Shown here: positions 30,179 to 32,341 of the stretch, piece by piece | Numbering within the stretch: position 1 is the first letter of the stretch | Layout: every line of letters begins with the position of its first letter | NCBI RefSeq assembly: GCF_947488135.1 | Contig: NZ_CANKYW010000016.1 | Span: 1-32,341 of the forward strand | DNA from: an uncultured Marivita sp. | GTDB lineage: Bacteria > Pseudomonadota > Alphaproteobacteria > Rhodobacterales > Rhodobacteraceae | DNA: 32,341 bases | Direction of reading: 5' to 3' | Notes under the pieces: generated by a model | Databases searched by the model: none | The model's input: only the letters and a program-made list of their open reading frames with translations | What the model was told of the DNA's origin: nothing | Program-made: the position numbers and the translations under genes

Positions 30179-30655
30179 TCACCCGCACCAACCTTGCCGC
30201 CGCCCGCCTTCGTAGGGCCGGGCCAGCCCCTCCGATACGAGCGTGTCGCGCACGTCCGTGCCATTCACCATCAGCCGTCCCAAAAGCCGGTCATACCTGT
30301 CCCGCCCCGGCAGCAGCATCAGCTCGACGCGCACCACGCCGTCCAGCAGCTCACGCACCCGCGCCGTCGCAAGATCGCCAAGCCGCTTTTCATAGGTGCA
30401 TCGCGCACGGTATGTCTCCGGCGTGTCGAAGCCGACGAGCCTGACGCGCTCGCCTGAAACATCTATCGTGTCACCGTCCACAACGTATATTTGCGAAGCC
30501 GCGACTTGCTCACTAAATCCGGTTGAGGGAAGCGCCCCGAGAAGAAGGACCAATCCGACCGCCATGCCGCCGCGAAAACCGCTCGACTTTCGGAGGCCGA
30601 AGCCTCGTCCGAACCGCTTCAAAGCGACGTTTATCGTGGCGCTTGCTATCGTCAT
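30179..30655 (-). CDS. Thermonuclease-family (SNase) exported nuclease
   Basis: A staphylococcal-nuclease-like protein. The catalytic region reads YVVDGDTIDVSGERVRLVGF followed by DTPE, with arginines and GRDRYDRLLGRLMVNG downstream, as in the family. A hydrophobic segment (AVGLVLLLGALPSTGFS) before it indicates a signal peptide or anchor. I place the start at 30655 (158 residues), where a short upstream frame ends in an overlapping ATGA; a start at 30565 would give a 128-residue protein with a more normal signal peptide. Possible roles are degrading competing DNA or trimming DNA during transfer. It is one of few minus-strand genes in this region. Confidence 0.8.
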   Translation of the reverse strand: MTIASATINVALKRFGRGFGLRKSSGFRGGMAVGLVLLLGALPSTGFSEQVAASQIYVVDGDTIDVSGERVRLVGFDTPETYRARCTYEKRLGDLATARVRELLDGVVRVELMLLPGRDRYDRLLGRLMVNGTDVRDTLVSEGLARPYEGGRRQGWCG

Positions 30656-30747
30656 TCCTGCGGGCCTCGCTTTTGCATTAGTCGTTTGAGAGCGGCCCGG
30701 AACCGCCCTTCCTTTTCCCGTTTTTCCTTGTCGCGCGAAACCGCCAT
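30652..30747 (-). CDS. Possible 31-residue upstream peptide
   Basis: On the minus strand an ATG at 30747 opens a highly charged peptide (MAVSRDKEKREKEGRFRAAL and beyond) whose stop overlaps the nuclease ATG at 30655 as ATGA. The ribosome-binding site is weak. It could be a coupling peptide for the nuclease. The remaining bases to 31066 contain no other supported gene except a promoter at 31005-31033. Confidence 0.25.
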   Translation of the reverse strand: MAVSRDKEKREKEGRFRAALKRLMQKRGPQE

Positions 30748-31004
30748 TCCGAACTGGAAACCCGCTTCTCTTGTCGGTGAGGCGATAGTGCCTTATCGGT
30801 GCCGTTCCAACCATCACCGTCGAACCATCCTTTCTTGCCCCGCCTTCGCGCTCGACTGTTTCACTGCCGTCAGCCCTTGTTCGTCCGTTCCCCGATACGT
30901 GTTTCTTATTGATGAACATAGCGAATGGGTTCTGTGAGACGCTTCGCTTCAATCACTACTTTCCCCTGCCCCTTCGGGTCATTCCTCGCGGAACAAAGTA
31001 GCGT

Positions 31005-31033
31005 TTGACACACGCCACCCATCCGCCAAGCAT
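31005..31033 (+). promoter_or_regulatory. Promoter candidate
   Basis: A perfect TTGACA at 31005-31010, a 17-base spacer and AAGCAT at 31028-31033 form a sigma-70-like promoter ahead of the gene at 31067. The -35 box is exact; the -10 box is weak. Confidence 0.5.
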
Positions 31034-31066
31034 GTTCATCGAAACACGAAATCAAGGAACGAACCA

Positions 31067-31258
31067 ATGGCTAACCAACACTTCAAACTGAACGTCAAGA
31101 ACGAAGGCAAGGACGGCAAGAACTACTGGTCCGACTGCGGTGTGGTCTTCGTCAACACCGACGACAGCGGCAACATCACCTCGATCACCGTCAAGCACGT
31201 CATGTTCCCGAACGTCGAAATGGTCGCCTTCCCCAAGCGGGACAAAGACGAAAACTAG
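31067..31258 (+). CDS. Small acidic/basic hypothetical protein
   Basis: A 63-residue soluble protein with AAGGA 8 bases before the ATG. It reads as a small beta-rich domain: FKLNVKNEGKDGKNYWSDCG, VVFVNTDDSGNITSITVKHV and a charged tail. It is flanked by its own promoter candidate and a terminator, so it is probably expressed alone. No family is recognised. Confidence 0.7.
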   Translation: MANQHFKLNVKNEGKDGKNYWSDCGVVFVNTDDSGNITSITVKHVMFPNVEMVAFPKRDKDEN

Positions 31259-31265
31259 GGAAGGA

Positions 31266-31294
31266 AGGGCGGCCCCTGGGCCGCCCTCCCTCTT
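31266..31294 (+). terminator. Terminator after the gene at 31067
   Basis: AGGGCGGCC (31266-31274) and GGCCGCCCT (31279-31287) form a 9-bp stem followed by a pyrimidine run ending in TTT, 8 bases after the stop. Confidence 0.7.
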
Positions 31295-31320
31295 TCGCCC
31301 CCGGCTTCGCGGAGACCGTC

Positions 31321-31674
31321 ATGGACGACTACAAGCAAACGCCCGATCCGCGCCACGATCTTCCGCCCAGGCGGCTGGCCGAAACCCGGCGGGTCGAGAC
31401 ACCGGAAGGGCAGACCGTGCATCTGTCGATCGGGTTCGACCCCGCCGAGCCGGATCGGCCCCGCGAGGTTTTCTACTCGGCCGGGTTCAAATCCGGGTCG
31501 CAGTTGGAGTTCCAGATTCAGGACGCCTGCGTCCTCATTTCTCTCCTGCTACAGCACGGCCACCGGCCCGCGGACATTGCCAAGTCCCTCGCGCGGGCCG
31601 AGCAGCCGGACGGATCAATGGCCTATGCCAGCCTCACCGGCCTTATCGTCGCTGCGCTGGACGACCCTGACTGA
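31321..31674 (+). CDS. TSCPD-domain protein
   Basis: A 117-residue protein whose central part (about 30-95) resembles the TSCPD domain found at the C-terminus of B12-dependent ribonucleotide reductases. The matching segments are TVHLSIGFDPAEPDRPREVF, FKSGSQLEFQIQDACVLISL and LLQHGHRPADIAKSL. No catalytic reductase domain is present, so this is a stand-alone form. A nucleotide-related regulatory role is imaginable. Its start follows GGAG by 8 bases. The stop lies 3 bases from the stop of the convergent gene at 31678. Confidence 0.75.
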   Translation: MDDYKQTPDPRHDLPPRRLAETRRVETPEGQTVHLSIGFDPAEPDRPREVFYSAGFKSGSQLEFQIQDACVLISLLLQHGHRPADIAKSLARAEQPDGSMAYASLTGLIVAALDDPD

Positions 31675-31677
31675 TTG

Positions 31678-31950
31678 TCACGGCAGCCATTGCCGCCCAT
31701 CTTCCGCCGTCAGTCCGAACCATTGCAGCTCGACCGTCCTTTTCCGGTCGGAATCCAGTTCGGCGTGGATCTCCTTCAAGCCGTCGATTCCGCCCAGCTT
31801 CACGATCTCCTGTCCGAGCCGGGAGATATGCGTCGCTGCCGTAAGTTTGTCGTGATCGTTCGATCCGGTTTCCATGATCGTCGCCCAGCGGTTCAACTGG
31901 ACCGTTACCGGCGTGACCTGTGACAGCTCATCGTATTTCGTGTCCAACAT
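31678..31950 (-). CDS. Hypothetical helical protein
   Basis: A 90-residue candidate from the ATG at 31950, with GGAG 9 bases upstream; ATG codons at 31974 and 31965 are possible but lack a clear site. It contains MLDTKYDELSQVTPVTVQL and HISRLGQEIVKLGGIDGL, a mostly helical soluble profile. It converges on the TSCPD gene. No family is recognised. Confidence 0.6.
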   Translation of the reverse strand: MLDTKYDELSQVTPVTVQLNRWATIMETGSNDHDKLTAATHISRLGQEIVKLGGIDGLKEIHAELDSDRKRTVELQWFGLTAEDGRQWLP

Positions 31951-32024
31951 CCTGATATTCTCCATTTGCTTCATTGGATTCAGGATACCGCCATCTTGTG
32001 AAAATCGAAAACCAAAGCGTATGG

Positions 32025-32341
32025 CCCCTGCCCCGCCGCCCTGGGGGCGTCGTGTCACCGCGCTCTAGGCTCCGGCCGGCGGGCGGCCTACGCCCCGCAC
32101 CCTGCGATCCTGGCCTTCCTGATCCAATGGCGCGCGCGCCGTCTCGTGCCGAGCCGCCGCGCGCACCTTGGATCATGGTCGCCCTGGACCTTGTGAGCGG
32201 CCCTTTCGGGTGACGATCGCTGGGGCGGGCGGCTCCGGGGTTCGGGCAAGCCGAACGCCGCTTCGCCTTTGACGGACAGGGGGGTTCGGGCAAGCCGAAC
32301 GCCGCCCTGTCCGTTTGTCCCGTTCGCCTGGGGATCGAGGG
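32025..32341 (+). repeat. Leader repeat copy A, distal part
   Basis: Bases 32025-32264 match 24548-24791 of copy B with scattered substitutions and small indels, and continue across the circle junction into 1-517. The last 77 bases duplicate the window start. It contains the first TTCGG/CCGAA hairpin (about 32240-32255) and a GATCCTGGCC stretch. No gene is supported here. Confidence 0.8.

Noticed and set aside
32100-32112. GATCCTGG in both leaders as a second nick site
   Set aside because: It lacks the pyrimidine after the G of the YATCCTG/Y consensus and has no adjacent repeat or mobilisation gene.

Overview
This window looks like one complete circular plasmid from an alphaproteobacterium, most likely a Rhodobacterales-type host (Paracoccus/Rhodobacter/Roseobacter relatives). 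The sequence is GC-rich. It carries a RepC replication initiator, an HvrA/H-NS-like protein, a DUF3768 protein and a virB/virD4 transfer system. The first 77 bases (1-77) recur exactly as the last 77 (32265-32341), so the natural reading is a circle of 32,264 bp with an assembly overlap. I see no resistance or catabolic cargo and no recognisable toxin-antitoxin pair.

Layout. (1) 1-3210 holds a 429-bp-identical duplicated leader (copy A), ardC and a coupled gene, then an oppositely oriented ParA/VirC1-like ATPase with a ribbon-helix-helix partner. (2) 3211-3981 is a non-coding control region. It holds a phase-locked array of about 39 octamers (consensus GTCGCGAG), a 92-bp imperfect inverted repeat, and a nick-site candidate whose core matches the Agrobacterium T-DNA border. 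(3) 3982-8649 encodes a MobC-like accessory protein, a VirD2-like relaxase and the VirD4 coupling protein. (4) 20170-8686 on the minus strand is one long type IV secretion operon: hypothetical gene, transglycosylase, virB2, virB3, virB4, lipoprotein, a VirB5-like/transglycosylase chimera, virB5, virB8, virB9, virB10, virB11, an exported protein, virB6. (5) 20234-22223 holds a serine recombinase and two exported proteins between two related 25-bp palindromes. (6) 22224-24458 is the replication region, with a possible antisense RNA, repC, a coupled WGR protein and a small basic protein. (7) 24548-32264 is an accessory region that starts with leader copy B. It holds DUF3768, a 36-aa protein, a long ParB-like protein, small proteins, an H-NS-family protein, a nuclease and a TSCPD-domain protein.

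How the parts may work together. If the minus strand is nicked at 3936/3937, the first DNA to enter a recipient runs leftward. It passes the octamer array, the ATPase pair, the ardC operon and leader A, then wraps into the accessory region and leader B. The tra/virB genes enter last. Most accessory genes lie on the + strand, so the transferred strand is their template. This arrangement resembles leading regions of other conjugative plasmids, where anti-restriction genes are expressed early from single-stranded promoters. The two leaders, each with a hairpin showing a compensatory base change, are candidates for such promoters. The VirD2-like relaxase, VirC1-like ATPase, RHH partner, border-like nick and octamer array together resemble an Agrobacterium-style relaxosome on an ordinary conjugative plasmid. 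A partition role for the ATPase, RHH protein and array is the main alternative.
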